From the NCBI RefSeq assembly GCF_003121845.1, contig NZ_QEWQ01000006.1, forward strand, positions 225,830-289,829: a stretch of 64,000 bases of DNA, written 5' to 3'. Shown in pieces: positions 34,163 to 42,533 of the stretch (positions within the stretch are counted from its first letter, which is position 1; each line of letters begins with the position of its first letter). A program made the translations under genes and the position numbers. This DNA comes from Ignatzschineria ureiclastica. GTDB lineage: Bacteria; Pseudomonadota; Gammaproteobacteria; Cardiobacteriales; Wohlfahrtiimonadaceae. A model generated the notes under the pieces. It saw only the letters and a list, made by a program, of their open reading frames with translations. It searched no databases and was not told the DNA's origin.

Positions 34163-35653
34163 CTACATCGGCCCTAAGGGTAATCCTAAGGCGTAATAAC
34201 CTAAGAAGAGTGCACCCCAAGTGGTGACAAGGATAATCGAGTAGGGGAACATAATCGATAGGAATGTGCCAAATTTCACTCTGCTGTTGTATTGGGCGAT
34301 AAGCGCTAATACCATCGGAAGGTAAGGATTTGTCGGGGAGATGACATTGGTTGTGGAATCACCAATTCGATAAGCCATCTGAATGGCATCGGGCTCAATG
34401 CCTAAGAGCATCAATAGCGGTACAAAGATCGGTGCCATCATCGCCCATTGTGCTGAACCACTGAAGACTACAAGATTGACTAAACCCGACAGAATAATAA
34501 GTGCACCTAACATTACGATAGAGGGCAATTCTACACTTGAGAGGAAGTCCGCACCCGATACAGCAAGCCATAAGGAGAGATTCGTCCAATTGAACCAGCC
34601 GATAAATTGCGCAATGAAGAAAACCAAAACAATGTAACCGCCCACATTTTTAAGAGCATTCGTCATTAATCTTGGAAGATCATCAAAGCTTTGAATTGTG
34701 CCAGCTAAAACACCAAAGACGATTGAGCAGCTGATAAAGAAAGTCATAATAATCGGAATCATGCCGCTTAAGAATGGAGAGGGTACTAATCCACCTGAAG
34801 GACCACGCAGTGGGGAATTTTCGGGATAGATCGTAATGACTAAGAGCGCAATAAAGAGTAGCGCAAAGAGCCCTGTATATTTAAGTGCCCGGCGATCTCG
34901 ATCGGAAACGGCATATTTTTGACTCTCATCAGAAGCTTTTGCCCCAAAATCTTCCTCTACGGGAAAGCGGGGTTCAATAAGTTTTTCCGTAATCCAAGTG
35001 CCCATGATGGTGAGAAATGGCACCGAAAGAAGCATAAAATACCAGTTTGCTGCCGGTGTAATTTCAGCCCCATTAATCGTTGCGGAAGCTTCATTGGTGA
35101 CGCCAGAGAGTAATACATCCGTACCGGCAATAAAGATATTGGCTGTAAAACCGGCTGCAACCGCCACAAATCCGGCACAGATTCCTACAACTGGATTGCG
35201 TTTTGTTGCGGCAAAAATAATACCGGCAAGGGGAGGCACTAACACAAAGGCGGCATCAGAGGCTAAGTTACCCACAATGCCCACTAAAAAGATAGACGCT
35301 GTTACAAACCGGCGAGGCGCATTAAGGAGTAATGTTTTAATGGCAACATCGGCTAACTTAACCTCTTGGACTAAGCCCACCGCAATCATCATACAGAGCA
35401 CAAGCCCTAAGGGTTTGAAGTTAATGAAGTTTGTGACTGTTGATTGAAGAATATAGACTAATCCTTCGCCACTAATGAGATTGCGAATAGGCACTGTTTC
35501 ATGTGAAACAGGATGGGTAATATTGAGTCCTGAACCGCTCATAATCGCTGATATTACTGCAATAATCAGGCAGAAAATCATAAAGAGATAGAGTGGATTT
35601 GGAATTTTATTCCCGATGGTTTCAATATAATCGAACCAACTTTTTTTCTGCAT
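34163..35653 (-). CDS. abgT: AbgT-family transporter
   Basis: A 496-aa inner-membrane carrier with about 12 helices. It matches AbgT/MtrF: start SWFDYIETIGNKIPNPLYLFMIFCLII, the hairpin-loop segments VGIVGNLASDAAFVLVPPLAG and SGSAQWAMMAPIFVPLLMLLG, and RIGDSTTNVISPTNPYLPMVL near the end. Known members import p-aminobenzoyl-glutamate or export sulfonamides. Two M20-family hydrolase genes lie upstream on the same strand, as expected for an uptake-and-cleave module. The gene contains a parS-like word (35505-35520). Confidence 0.92.
   Translation of the reverse strand: MQKKSWFDYIETIGNKIPNPLYLFMIFCLIIAVISAIMSGSGLNITHPVSHETVPIRNLISGEGLVYILQSTVTNFINFKPLGLVLCMMIAVGLVQEVKLADVAIKTLLLNAPRRFVTASIFLVGIVGNLASDAAFVLVPPLAGIIFAATKRNPVVGICAGFVAVAAGFTANIFIAGTDVLLSGVTNEASATINGAEITPAANWYFMLLSVPFLTIMGTWITEKLIEPRFPVEEDFGAKASDESQKYAVSDRDRRALKYTGLFALLFIALLVITIYPENSPLRGPSGGLVPSPFLSGMIPIIMTFFISCSIVFGVLAGTIQSFDDLPRLMTNALKNVGGYIVLVFFIAQFIGWFNWTNLSLWLAVSGADFLSSVELPSIVMLGALIILSGLVNLVVFSGSAQWAMMAPIFVPLLMLLGIEPDAIQMAYRIGDSTTNVISPTNPYLPMVLALIAQYNSRVKFGTFLSIMFPYSIILVTTWGALFLGYYALGLPLGPM
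35505..35520. promoter_or_regulatory. parS-like site 1
   Basis: TGTTTCATGTGAAACA differs at one position from the ParB-binding consensus TGTTTCACGTGAAACA. It lies inside abgT, encoding V-S-H-E-T. A second 15-of-16 site occurs at 38653. Confidence 0.45.
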
Positions 35654-36020
35654 AAGTAGCCTCCAACCCAGTAAACCGGGCGTTATTGATCTATAAGTAT
35701 TAAAGCGCTCGCCCTATATTGGGTAGCATGAAGGTTTAATTGTGGATTCTATAAATCCTGATTTTCACGGATTATAATCGTCAAATGCGATAAGATCTTG
35801 CGTGAATAGTTATCAATAAAATTGATAATTTGTTTAATTAGTTATTTTTATTTATTATTTTGATTGTTTTAATTATTTTAGCCGTTCGCAGGCAGAGAAA
35901 AATACCGGCAGATGATACAGACAATGAAAGATCATTACTGCATCATCTCGCAGGCATCTATGGAGAATCGTTGAATGTAATAGAATCGATTTCAGATAAT
36001 ACTGAGATCGATCTTAAGGG
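35654..36020. other. Intergenic region between abgT and the M20 hydrolase
   Basis: No gene. A long imperfect hairpin (35910-35948, AGATGATACAG / CTGCATCATCT) followed on the minus strand by TTTTT after a few bases probably terminates the hydrolase transcript. The rest is AT-rich and should hold the abgT promoter. Confidence 0.5.
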
Positions 36021-37205
36021 TTAAATTGCTTGTTGGTACGAGCGAATAACCTCAACTAAAAAGGAGGCCCCTAAAGGAATAATCGCATCATTAAAATCAT
36101 AATGACTGTTATGTAATCCCACAGAATGTCCTTCTGCTTGATCACCATTGCCGATGAAGAGGTAACATCCCGGTACTTCTTGTAGGAAGAAAGCAAAATC
36201 CTCGCTCGTCATCTGTTCAGTAATATCTAATACAACATGTTCAGGACCAACCAGTTCAGTCGCAACCGCAATTGCTCGAGCTGCTTCTGCTTCAGTATTG
36301 ACAGTTACCGGATGACTTACAGGGCCCAGTTTAATACTTGCTTCCATACCAAAGGCTGCGCCCATATTTTCCACAAGTGCGGTTAATTTTGCGAGAATAT
36401 CCGCGCGAACAGCTTCATTGTGGGTACGGATTGTTCCTGCCATTTTTGCTGTACCGGCAATCGCATTGGTCGTTTCTCCTACATGGAGTTGGGTAATGGC
36501 AACAACGATCGGAGAGAGTGGGTCAATGGTTCTTGCTACTAATCCTTGAATTCCCTGATAAATATGGGTCGCCACTAAGAGAGGATCTTGGGTATGATGC
36601 GGTTGTGCCGCGTGGCCACTTTTTCCCTTAATATCGATAAAGATACGGTCAGAGCTTGCCATAATACTGCCGGGTTTAATAGCAAAACATCCTGCCGGTA
36701 GGCTTGGCCAATTGTGCATGGCGTAGACTGCTTCTACGGGGTATTTTTGTAATACTTGCTCTTTTAGAACGAGTGTTTCCGCACCGCCTCGTCCTTCCTC
36801 TGCAGGTTGGAAAAAGAGTACTGCTGTGCCGGCAAAATCTCGATGGCTTGCTAAATATTTTGCAGCCATTAAGAGCATAGTGGTATGACCATCATGCCCG
36901 CAAGCGTGCATAGTACCTTGATGTTGAGAACGATGATCAAAGGTATTATCTTCGGTGACCGGGAGCGCGTCGATATCGGCGCGTAAACCGATCATCGGGC
37001 CTGGTAAATTTCCTTTGATAACGGCAACAACGGCAGTTTTAGCAAAGCTGAGATCGATAGAATCGACACCATATCGTGTTAAGAGATCGTTGATGGTCTT
37101 TTGTGTTTGTTGTTCTTCAAAGCCAAGCTCTGGGTGTTGGTGAATTGAACGTCTAATTTCTTGAGCTTCAGATTGCCAAGATTGCAAGACTTCCAAGCTT
37201 TTCAT
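36021..37205 (-). CDS. M20D amidohydrolase (hippurate/p-aminobenzoyl-glutamate hydrolase type)
   Basis: 394-aa zinc or manganese amidohydrolase that cleaves N-acyl amino acids. It has SIHQHPELGFEEQQT, ADIDALPVTE, the metal-binding MHACGHDGHTTMLL (His near residue 102), QPAEEGRGGAETL, and the C-terminal HNSHYDFND. AbgA, HipO and the plant ILR1 group share these. With abgT downstream, a substrate such as p-aminobenzoyl-glutamate is plausible. No signal peptide; cytosolic. Confidence 0.88.
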   Translation of the reverse strand: MKSLEVLQSWQSEAQEIRRSIHQHPELGFEEQQTQKTINDLLTRYGVDSIDLSFAKTAVVAVIKGNLPGPMIGLRADIDALPVTEDNTFDHRSQHQGTMHACGHDGHTTMLLMAAKYLASHRDFAGTAVLFFQPAEEGRGGAETLVLKEQVLQKYPVEAVYAMHNWPSLPAGCFAIKPGSIMASSDRIFIDIKGKSGHAAQPHHTQDPLLVATHIYQGIQGLVARTIDPLSPIVVAITQLHVGETTNAIAGTAKMAGTIRTHNEAVRADILAKLTALVENMGAAFGMEASIKLGPVSHPVTVNTEAEAARAIAVATELVGPEHVVLDITEQMTSEDFAFFLQEVPGCYLFIGNGDQAEGHSVGLHNSHYDFNDAIIPLGASFLVEVIRSYQQAI

Positions 37206-37344
37206 GTTTCTCTCCGTATTTTTTGATGGTTTGTCACAAAATTTATCGACATTTGAAACGCAAAATCCTAGATATAAGGCATTAAGAATCTTGACAATTG
37301 ATAAATTTTGTTTTCTTTTTTGTAATTATTGTTATGAATACAAG

Positions 37345-38631
37345 CTACAACTTCTTTTCATTAAGTGCAAGTTTTATTGTCAGCTGTAGTAGTAATTCGA
37401 TACCACACAGAATATCTTTCTCGTAACTTGCCTCTTTGGGATTATGGCTAATGCCGGCAATGCTGGGGATAAAGAGCATGGCTGTTTTTGCAATGGATGC
37501 CATAAAGGCCGCATCATGACCTGCACCACTTGCCATTTTTAACGTGGAGATATGGGTGATTTTGGCAAGATTTTCACTGAGCGATATTAGTTGTGAATTC
37601 ATCGGCACAGGTTCTGCTTGACTCAATACTTCTTCGAGATAATCACCTGCAAAAGATTCTAAAGAGTGTTTTAATGATGTTTGAAAAGTCTCTAATAACT
37701 TCATATTCGTGGTGCGAATATCAAGAATCAAAACTGTTTTACCGGGGACTACGTTAATAGCATTTGGAACATTTTCGATATAACCACAGGTTGCGACAAA
37801 AGAATCGCCTTCTATTTGCGCTTGTTCGGCGATTTGTTGCGCGATTTTATCGGTTGCGATAATAACTTTTGCGGCTTTTACTAAAGCATCTTGGCGCATA
37901 CTCATTGGCGTCGTGCCGGAATGGTTAGCTTCGCCCAATAGCGTGAGTTTTAAACGTGTGATGCCGGCGATATGGGTTACAATACCGATCTGTTTCTCTG
38001 TCCGTTCTAATACCGGGCCTTGTTCGATATGCAGTTCTAGAAAATAATTTTCCGTTTGCGAAGTGAGAGGATTTGATATCGCTTGATATTCTGAAAGTGT
38101 TGCTGGTGAACCGCCCATACGTTGAATGGCATCTGCTAATATTTCACCTGTTTTCGGATGCTTTAACGCAAGATGCTCAGCGGATAATTGACCCGATAAA
38201 CCGCGACTGCCGATACAAGAAATTCCCCAATCGCTCGTTTCTTCCGCTAGAAAATCAATGAGCTCAAGACTATATTGTGGCGTAAGGTTATTCTCCACAA
38301 AGTAACGCAAAATAGTAACACCGGCGATAACCCCTAGAATCCCATCTAATATGCCACCATTTGGAACAGTATCGCTATGAGAGCCGATATAAAGGGTTTT
38401 TTCAGTTTTCCCATGTAAACGAGCCCGTAAGTTTCCGGCATTATCGATAAAAGGTTTTAATCCAAGTGGCTCAAGTTGCGCAATCAGATATGCCCGACCC
38501 TCTTGATACTTTTCAGTAAAAGCCCTACGAGTAAAAGGTTTGTCAGGTTCGGTAATCGCTTTCAAGGCATTGATATCTGTGAAAACCTGAGTCTGTAAGG
38601 TGGACGATAAAAGGCTGCAATCGTAGGTCAT
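37345..38631 (-). CDS. M20 Zn-hydrolase, allantoate/N-carbamoyl-amino-acid amidohydrolase type
   Basis: 428-aa protein of the AllC/HyuC/beta-ureidopropionase family. It has GSHSDTVPNGGILDGILGVIAGV with the first metal ligands (about residues 80-100), LAEETSDWGISCIGSRGLSG, HIEQGPVLE and the late SGAGHDAAFMA. It hydrolyses an amide or carbamoyl bond of a small amino-acid derivative. It lies upstream of the other M20 gene with a 139-bp gap, so they may be separate units. The substrate is not evident; no allantoin or hydantoin genes are nearby. Confidence 0.88.
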   Translation of the reverse strand: MTYDCSLLSSTLQTQVFTDINALKAITEPDKPFTRRAFTEKYQEGRAYLIAQLEPLGLKPFIDNAGNLRARLHGKTEKTLYIGSHSDTVPNGGILDGILGVIAGVTILRYFVENNLTPQYSLELIDFLAEETSDWGISCIGSRGLSGQLSAEHLALKHPKTGEILADAIQRMGGSPATLSEYQAISNPLTSQTENYFLELHIEQGPVLERTEKQIGIVTHIAGITRLKLTLLGEANHSGTTPMSMRQDALVKAAKVIIATDKIAQQIAEQAQIEGDSFVATCGYIENVPNAINVVPGKTVLILDIRTTNMKLLETFQTSLKHSLESFAGDYLEEVLSQAEPVPMNSQLISLSENLAKITHISTLKMASGAGHDAAFMASIAKTAMLFIPSIAGISHNPKEASYEKDILCGIELLLQLTIKLALNEKKL

Positions 38632-38652
38632 ATTCTTCCTTAGGGGTATGAA

Positions 38653-38668
38653 TGTTTCACGGGAAACA
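38653..38668. promoter_or_regulatory. parS-like site 2
   Basis: TGTTTCACGGGAAACA differs at one position from the parS consensus. It lies between genes, 22 bp upstream of the M20 hydrolase start, so it could also be an operator. Confidence 0.45.
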
Positions 38669-38811
38669 TCGGGATATTAGTAGTTATTAGAATTGGATAT
38701 AGCAAGTAGATATAACGAATAGATATTATGGGTGGGTAATGATTCAAAGGTAGATCACTAGAACCCTCTATATCTATAACTTAAATACTTTAGGTTTGTC
38801 TAAAAAAGATC

Positions 38812-38853
38812 AAGCGCTATTGCCGGATTTAAGGCAGATAGCGCTTTTGTAAT
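38812..38853 (-). terminator. Terminator of the SmvA-like gene
   Basis: AAGCGCTAT / ATAGCGCTT with inner TGCC/GGCA. On the minus strand GATCTTTTTT follows. Confidence 0.7.
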
Positions 38854-38948
38854 TTTATAAATGATACAGAAATTGTAACGAGATTATTCAATAGTGATTA
38901 TTGATTAAAATAAAACACTATATTGCACTCTACAAGATCCCTTTCTAA

Positions 38949-40457
38949 TTAGTGGCTTATTGAACCGGATGTGATCATTCGTTTAGGTAAGAAGCGCCAA
39001 ACGATCACTGTTAACAGGGATAATAAGATTCCTGATAGCAGAAGTAAGAAGAAATGGGCAAAGACAAAAGATTCTCGTGCCGTTTCGACGAGGCGCTGTG
39101 CTGCTTCTTGGTTACTTAATTGTTCAGCCACTAAAAAGGCTTGGTTAATAGAGCTTGAAGCCATTTGTGCTTGTTCAGGAAGTAGATCTGCCGGCACCAT
39201 AATATGGTGAGAAAAGATCAAGGTTAAGAACATACCAAAGAAAACGACACCAAAGCCGGCCCCTAATTCATAAGCCATCCCTTCAATTGCACCAGCAGAT
39301 GCGGATTTTTCCGGTGGCGCTGCTGACATAATTGCGGTTGTTGAAGCTAGCAGGGCAATACCAATGCTCAATCCTAATAAGATTAAGAAGCCCCATACTA
39401 AGTAAGTTTGCGTCATAATATTGGTAAAGGCTAAGCCAAAGAAGCTAATCGCACTAATACCGATACCAATAGTTGCCACAGCTCGTAAACCAAAACGCGC
39501 CACAAGCCAACCTGCAATCGGACCGCCTAAGCCACTTGCAAGCATTAACGGGAGCATAAATAACCCTGCTTTAAGCGGTGTAAATCCATAAACAAATTGT
39601 AATTCTTGCGCCATCACAAACTCAAATCCCACCATGCTGATCATCGCTGTAATAGCGATAATGACTCCGATAGCGAGAGTACGTTCTTTGAGTAATCCAA
39701 AGTCGAACATCGGGTTTTCTAGTTGCAATTCTCGTCTGACAAAATAGATTAAAAGCGCAATCCCCAATACTCCAAGAGTTATCGGCAATAGAAGATTGCC
39801 ATCCATTTTGATGAAGGATTTTAACGCATAAATCGTCATTAAAATTCCGATAATAAGCAGTAACGCTTTGCCAATTTGCCACTGCTGTGCGGGATTCTCT
39901 TTTTGTGCCGGAACAATCCAAAGAATACCGATAATGGCAATAATCACAATCGGGATGTTAATGAGAAAGACAGAGCCCCAGTAGAAATATTGAAGGAGAT
40001 AACCGCCGACAAGAGGCCCAATAGCTGCGCCGGCAACCCCAATGGTGGTCCAAAGCCCTAAAGCCATGGCGCGTTCTGCATCATCCGTAAAGGTACTGCG
40101 AACGCCGGAGAGTGTTGCCGGTAGGATCATTGCCGCTCCAACGGCTAAAAATGCGCGGGCAACGATTAACATCATCGGGCTTGTACTGAGTGCTGCGAAA
40201 AGGGAGGAGAATCCGAAAATGATTAATCCTAAGATTGCGAGTTTCTTATAGCCCATTCGATCCCCTAAAACCCCCATGGGCAATAGTAATCCTGCCATCA
40301 TCAACGAATAGATATCGATAATCCATAAGAGTTCTGTTGCTGTGGCGGAGAGTGTTAAACCGAGTGTAGGGAGGGCGACATGTAGTACCGTCGCATCAAT
40401 TGAAACAGGAAGGTAGATTAAAATAATAAGGGCTAAAATCTTCCATTTGAGATGCAT
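38949..40457 (-). CDS. MFS drug exporter, SmvA/QacA type (14 helices)
   Basis: 502 aa from the ATG at 40457 (AAAGGA upstream), starting MHLKWKILALIILIYLPVSIDATVLHVALPTLG. It has about 14 helices and the DHA2 signatures DATVLHVALP, WIIDIYSLMMAGLLLPMGVLGDRMGYKKL and GAAIGPLVGGYL. Close to SmvA (methyl viologen, cationic biocides) and QacA (quaternary ammonium). A TetR-type regulator is encoded divergently 126 bp away, as in the SmvA-SmvR arrangement. Confidence 0.87.
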   Translation of the reverse strand: MHLKWKILALIILIYLPVSIDATVLHVALPTLGLTLSATATELLWIIDIYSLMMAGLLLPMGVLGDRMGYKKLAILGLIIFGFSSLFAALSTSPMMLIVARAFLAVGAAMILPATLSGVRSTFTDDAERAMALGLWTTIGVAGAAIGPLVGGYLLQYFYWGSVFLINIPIVIIAIIGILWIVPAQKENPAQQWQIGKALLLIIGILMTIYALKSFIKMDGNLLLPITLGVLGIALLIYFVRRELQLENPMFDFGLLKERTLAIGVIIAITAMISMVGFEFVMAQELQFVYGFTPLKAGLFMLPLMLASGLGGPIAGWLVARFGLRAVATIGIGISAISFFGLAFTNIMTQTYLVWGFLILLGLSIGIALLASTTAIMSAAPPEKSASAGAIEGMAYELGAGFGVVFFGMFLTLIFSHHIMVPADLLPEQAQMASSSINQAFLVAEQLSNQEAAQRLVETARESFVFAHFFLLLLSGILLSLLTVIVWRFLPKRMITSGSISH

Positions 40458-40525
40458 AAAAATCCTTTTTGTTATGCGTTTTGAATAAGTTGAACAATAA
40501 TTCAAATTGAATTTTATATAGAAGT

Positions 40526-40539
40526 TGAACACATGTCCA
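40526..40539. promoter_or_regulatory. Putative TetR operator between exporter and regulator
   Basis: TGAACACATGTCCA is a near-perfect palindrome (TGgACA/TGTtCA halves) in the divergent intergenic region. A nearby TTGAA-caataa-TTCAA at about 40491-40506 is a second candidate. Confidence 0.4.
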
Positions 40540-40583
40540 TATTTTTTTATAATCTCGTAATCACTATTGGTAAAGGATGAGTT

Positions 40584-41171
40584 GTGGCATATTTAACGAA
40601 ACAAGAACGTTATGAGGAGATCTTACATCTTGCAACGATGATTGCTCGAGAAGAAGGGTTATCTGCTATTACAGCTCGGAACATTGCAACAAAAGGGCAA
40701 ATTGCAGTAGGACAAGTGCATCATCACTTTCAATCGATTAGCCAATTGAAGGCGATGGCCTTAGAGACAATTTCTAAAGCGTTACTGAAACAGAATGATG
40801 TAATGCTAAAAGAGATGACACTCTTAGATCAATTAATCCAGTTACTCTGTCCTTATGAAGAAGGGGATATTGGCAATACGATGCGCCGATTGTGGAGTGA
40901 GTCACAATTTCTTGCTGAGCAGGATGCCGAGATTAAAAAAGCGTATAAACAGTCGATTGATGATTGGTATCAGCAAATTTTGCAGCTAGTTAAAGAAGGT
41001 GTTCAACAAGGTTGCTTTCATATCCAAAGTGCGTCAGAGACCACTTGGATGTTGATAGCGGTTAGTTGTGGCTTTGATAGTCTTTCAGTTGTTGAGGATT
41101 TCAGAGTTAATCGGCAGCTTATTCGCCGGCATATCGCACAAATCTTACAAGTAGATGGCAAAGCGACTTAG
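40584..41171 (+). CDS. TetR/AcrR-family regulator, SmvR-like
   Basis: 195 aa. The helix-turn-helix is at residues 20-50 (ARNIATKGQIAVGQVHHHFQSISQLKAMAL); the remaining helical part would bind a ligand. The start is GTG with AAGGA upstream. It is divergent from the exporter and probably represses it until a drug binds. I cannot assign the ligand. Confidence 0.85.
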   Translation: MAYLTKQERYEEILHLATMIAREEGLSAITARNIATKGQIAVGQVHHHFQSISQLKAMALETISKALLKQNDVMLKEMTLLDQLIQLLCPYEEGDIGNTMRRLWSESQFLAEQDAEIKKAYKQSIDDWYQQILQLVKEGVQQGCFHIQSASETTWMLIAVSCGFDSLSVVEDFRVNRQLIRRHIAQILQVDGKAT

Positions 41172-41299
41172 TTGATTGTTGCGCGCAGAGAAAAAGTCCA
41201 TACTTCATCTCGGTCTATAGTAAGATGTTGGATTCTATATAGATGAATAGATTCGTTCGAGATTCCATTTGAGATAATGGTTGTAAAGGGTAGAGAGAT

Positions 41300-42337
41300 A
41301 TGCGATTAAGTGCTTATGAAGTGATGCCGGCATTAGCAAAACATGGCAGTAAAGTTTCGGCGCTATTAGCGGCAGGTGATGAGCCTTATTTAGTTCTGAG
41401 TTTAATGGATCAAGCGCGTGCCTTTTGCAGAGAAGCGGGATTTACTGAACGGGATCTCTTTGAGATTGATGCCAAATTTGATTGGAACCTTTTTACCGAG
41501 GCGACACAATCGCTTTCACTCTTTTCTGAGAAGAAGATCATTGAATTACGCTTTAATAATCTTCCTGATCGTAAGGCGCAAACGGCATTAGAATCCTATT
41601 TTTCTCATCCTGAACCGGATCTTTTTCTGTTGATCTCTACACCGCAATTAAAATCCGCACAGCAGAAAACTAAATGGGTAACGGCAATCGATAAGACCGG
41701 AATTGTCTCATTTCTCTATCCTCCGAGAGTTCATGAATACCCTGGTTGGATTTTTAATGAAGCGAAACGCCGAAATTTGCATCTTGAGCGGGAAGCCGTT
41801 GAGCTATTAGCGCAAAATAATGAGGGAAATCTCTTCTCGGTGATTCAAGAGTTAGATTATCTTGCGCTCTATTACGGGGATCAATCAATTTCAGAAGCCC
41901 ATCTTAAAGATGCATTAACGCAGAGTTCGAAATTTATCGCTTTTGATTTAAGTGATGCCATTTTAGAGGGCGATATTGCGCGTATTCATCGAATTATTAA
42001 CGCCTTTGAGGAGGAGAATGAGTCGGCGGTATTAGTTAATTCTTTATTACAAAAAGAGGTGGCGACGCTTCGGGAGATGTTACTTAATTTGCAGGCAGGA
42101 CAGAGTATGCAACAGGTGCTCTCAAAAGTTTGGCGTAATAAACAACCGCTCTACCAACGGGCCTTATCGAGAATCAGTTTACCGTTGATTAAAAATGTGA
42201 TGAAGATGATGGTACAGATCGACCAAGCGACGAAAGGACAACTGAAAGAGAATCCTTGGAATGCGCTTCGACGTGTGGCTTTTGCACTATCAGGTGAACG
42301 TCTACTCTCATTAAGTGCTGTTGCCGTTGTTCGCTAG
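41300..42337 (+). CDS. holA: DNA polymerase III delta subunit
   Basis: Clamp-loader subunit that opens the beta ring. 345 aa: domain I starts with MRLSAYEVMPALAKHGSKVSALLAAGDEPYLVLSLMDQAR, then FSEKKIIELRF, LLISTPQLKSAQQKTKWVTAID, EAVELLAQNNEGNLFSVIQELDYLALYYG and a C-terminal helical domain with NPWNALRRVAFAL. Length equals the E. coli protein. In enterics it follows lptE; here it stands alone after the TetR gene. Confidence 0.94.
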   Translation: MRLSAYEVMPALAKHGSKVSALLAAGDEPYLVLSLMDQARAFCREAGFTERDLFEIDAKFDWNLFTEATQSLSLFSEKKIIELRFNNLPDRKAQTALESYFSHPEPDLFLLISTPQLKSAQQKTKWVTAIDKTGIVSFLYPPRVHEYPGWIFNEAKRRNLHLEREAVELLAQNNEGNLFSVIQELDYLALYYGDQSISEAHLKDALTQSSKFIAFDLSDAILEGDIARIHRIINAFEEENESAVLVNSLLQKEVATLREMLLNLQAGQSMQQVLSKVWRNKQPLYQRALSRISLPLIKNVMKMMVQIDQATKGQLKENPWNALRRVAFALSGERLLSLSAVAVVR

Positions 42338-42437
42338 TGATGGTGTTATCATCCCATCTAGCATTCTCTAGTCACAGAATATTAATCCCGAAGATCTCAA
42401 TGATGAGTCTTGCTATTACGAGCATTTCAATTACAGA

Positions 42438-42491
42438 AAACCCTATCTCTCACTATTTATTTTTCGTAAATAGATGAATCAGATAGGGTTT
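42438..42491. terminator. Bidirectional terminator after holA
   Basis: AAACCCTATCT / AGATAGGGTTT outer stem and CTATTTA / TAAATAG inner stem. Lies between convergent holA and the CoA-disulfide reductase gene. T-runs are short. Confidence 0.6.
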
Positions 42492-42533
42492 GGGTATCAG
42501 AGATTGATCTTATTGAGAATATTTATCGGGATA

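Larger units (their letters stand above)
38632..38948. other. Intergenic region with a parS-like site and a terminator
   Basis: Holds the parS-like word at 38653-38668 and the terminator at 38812-38853. I see no gene. Confidence 0.5.
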
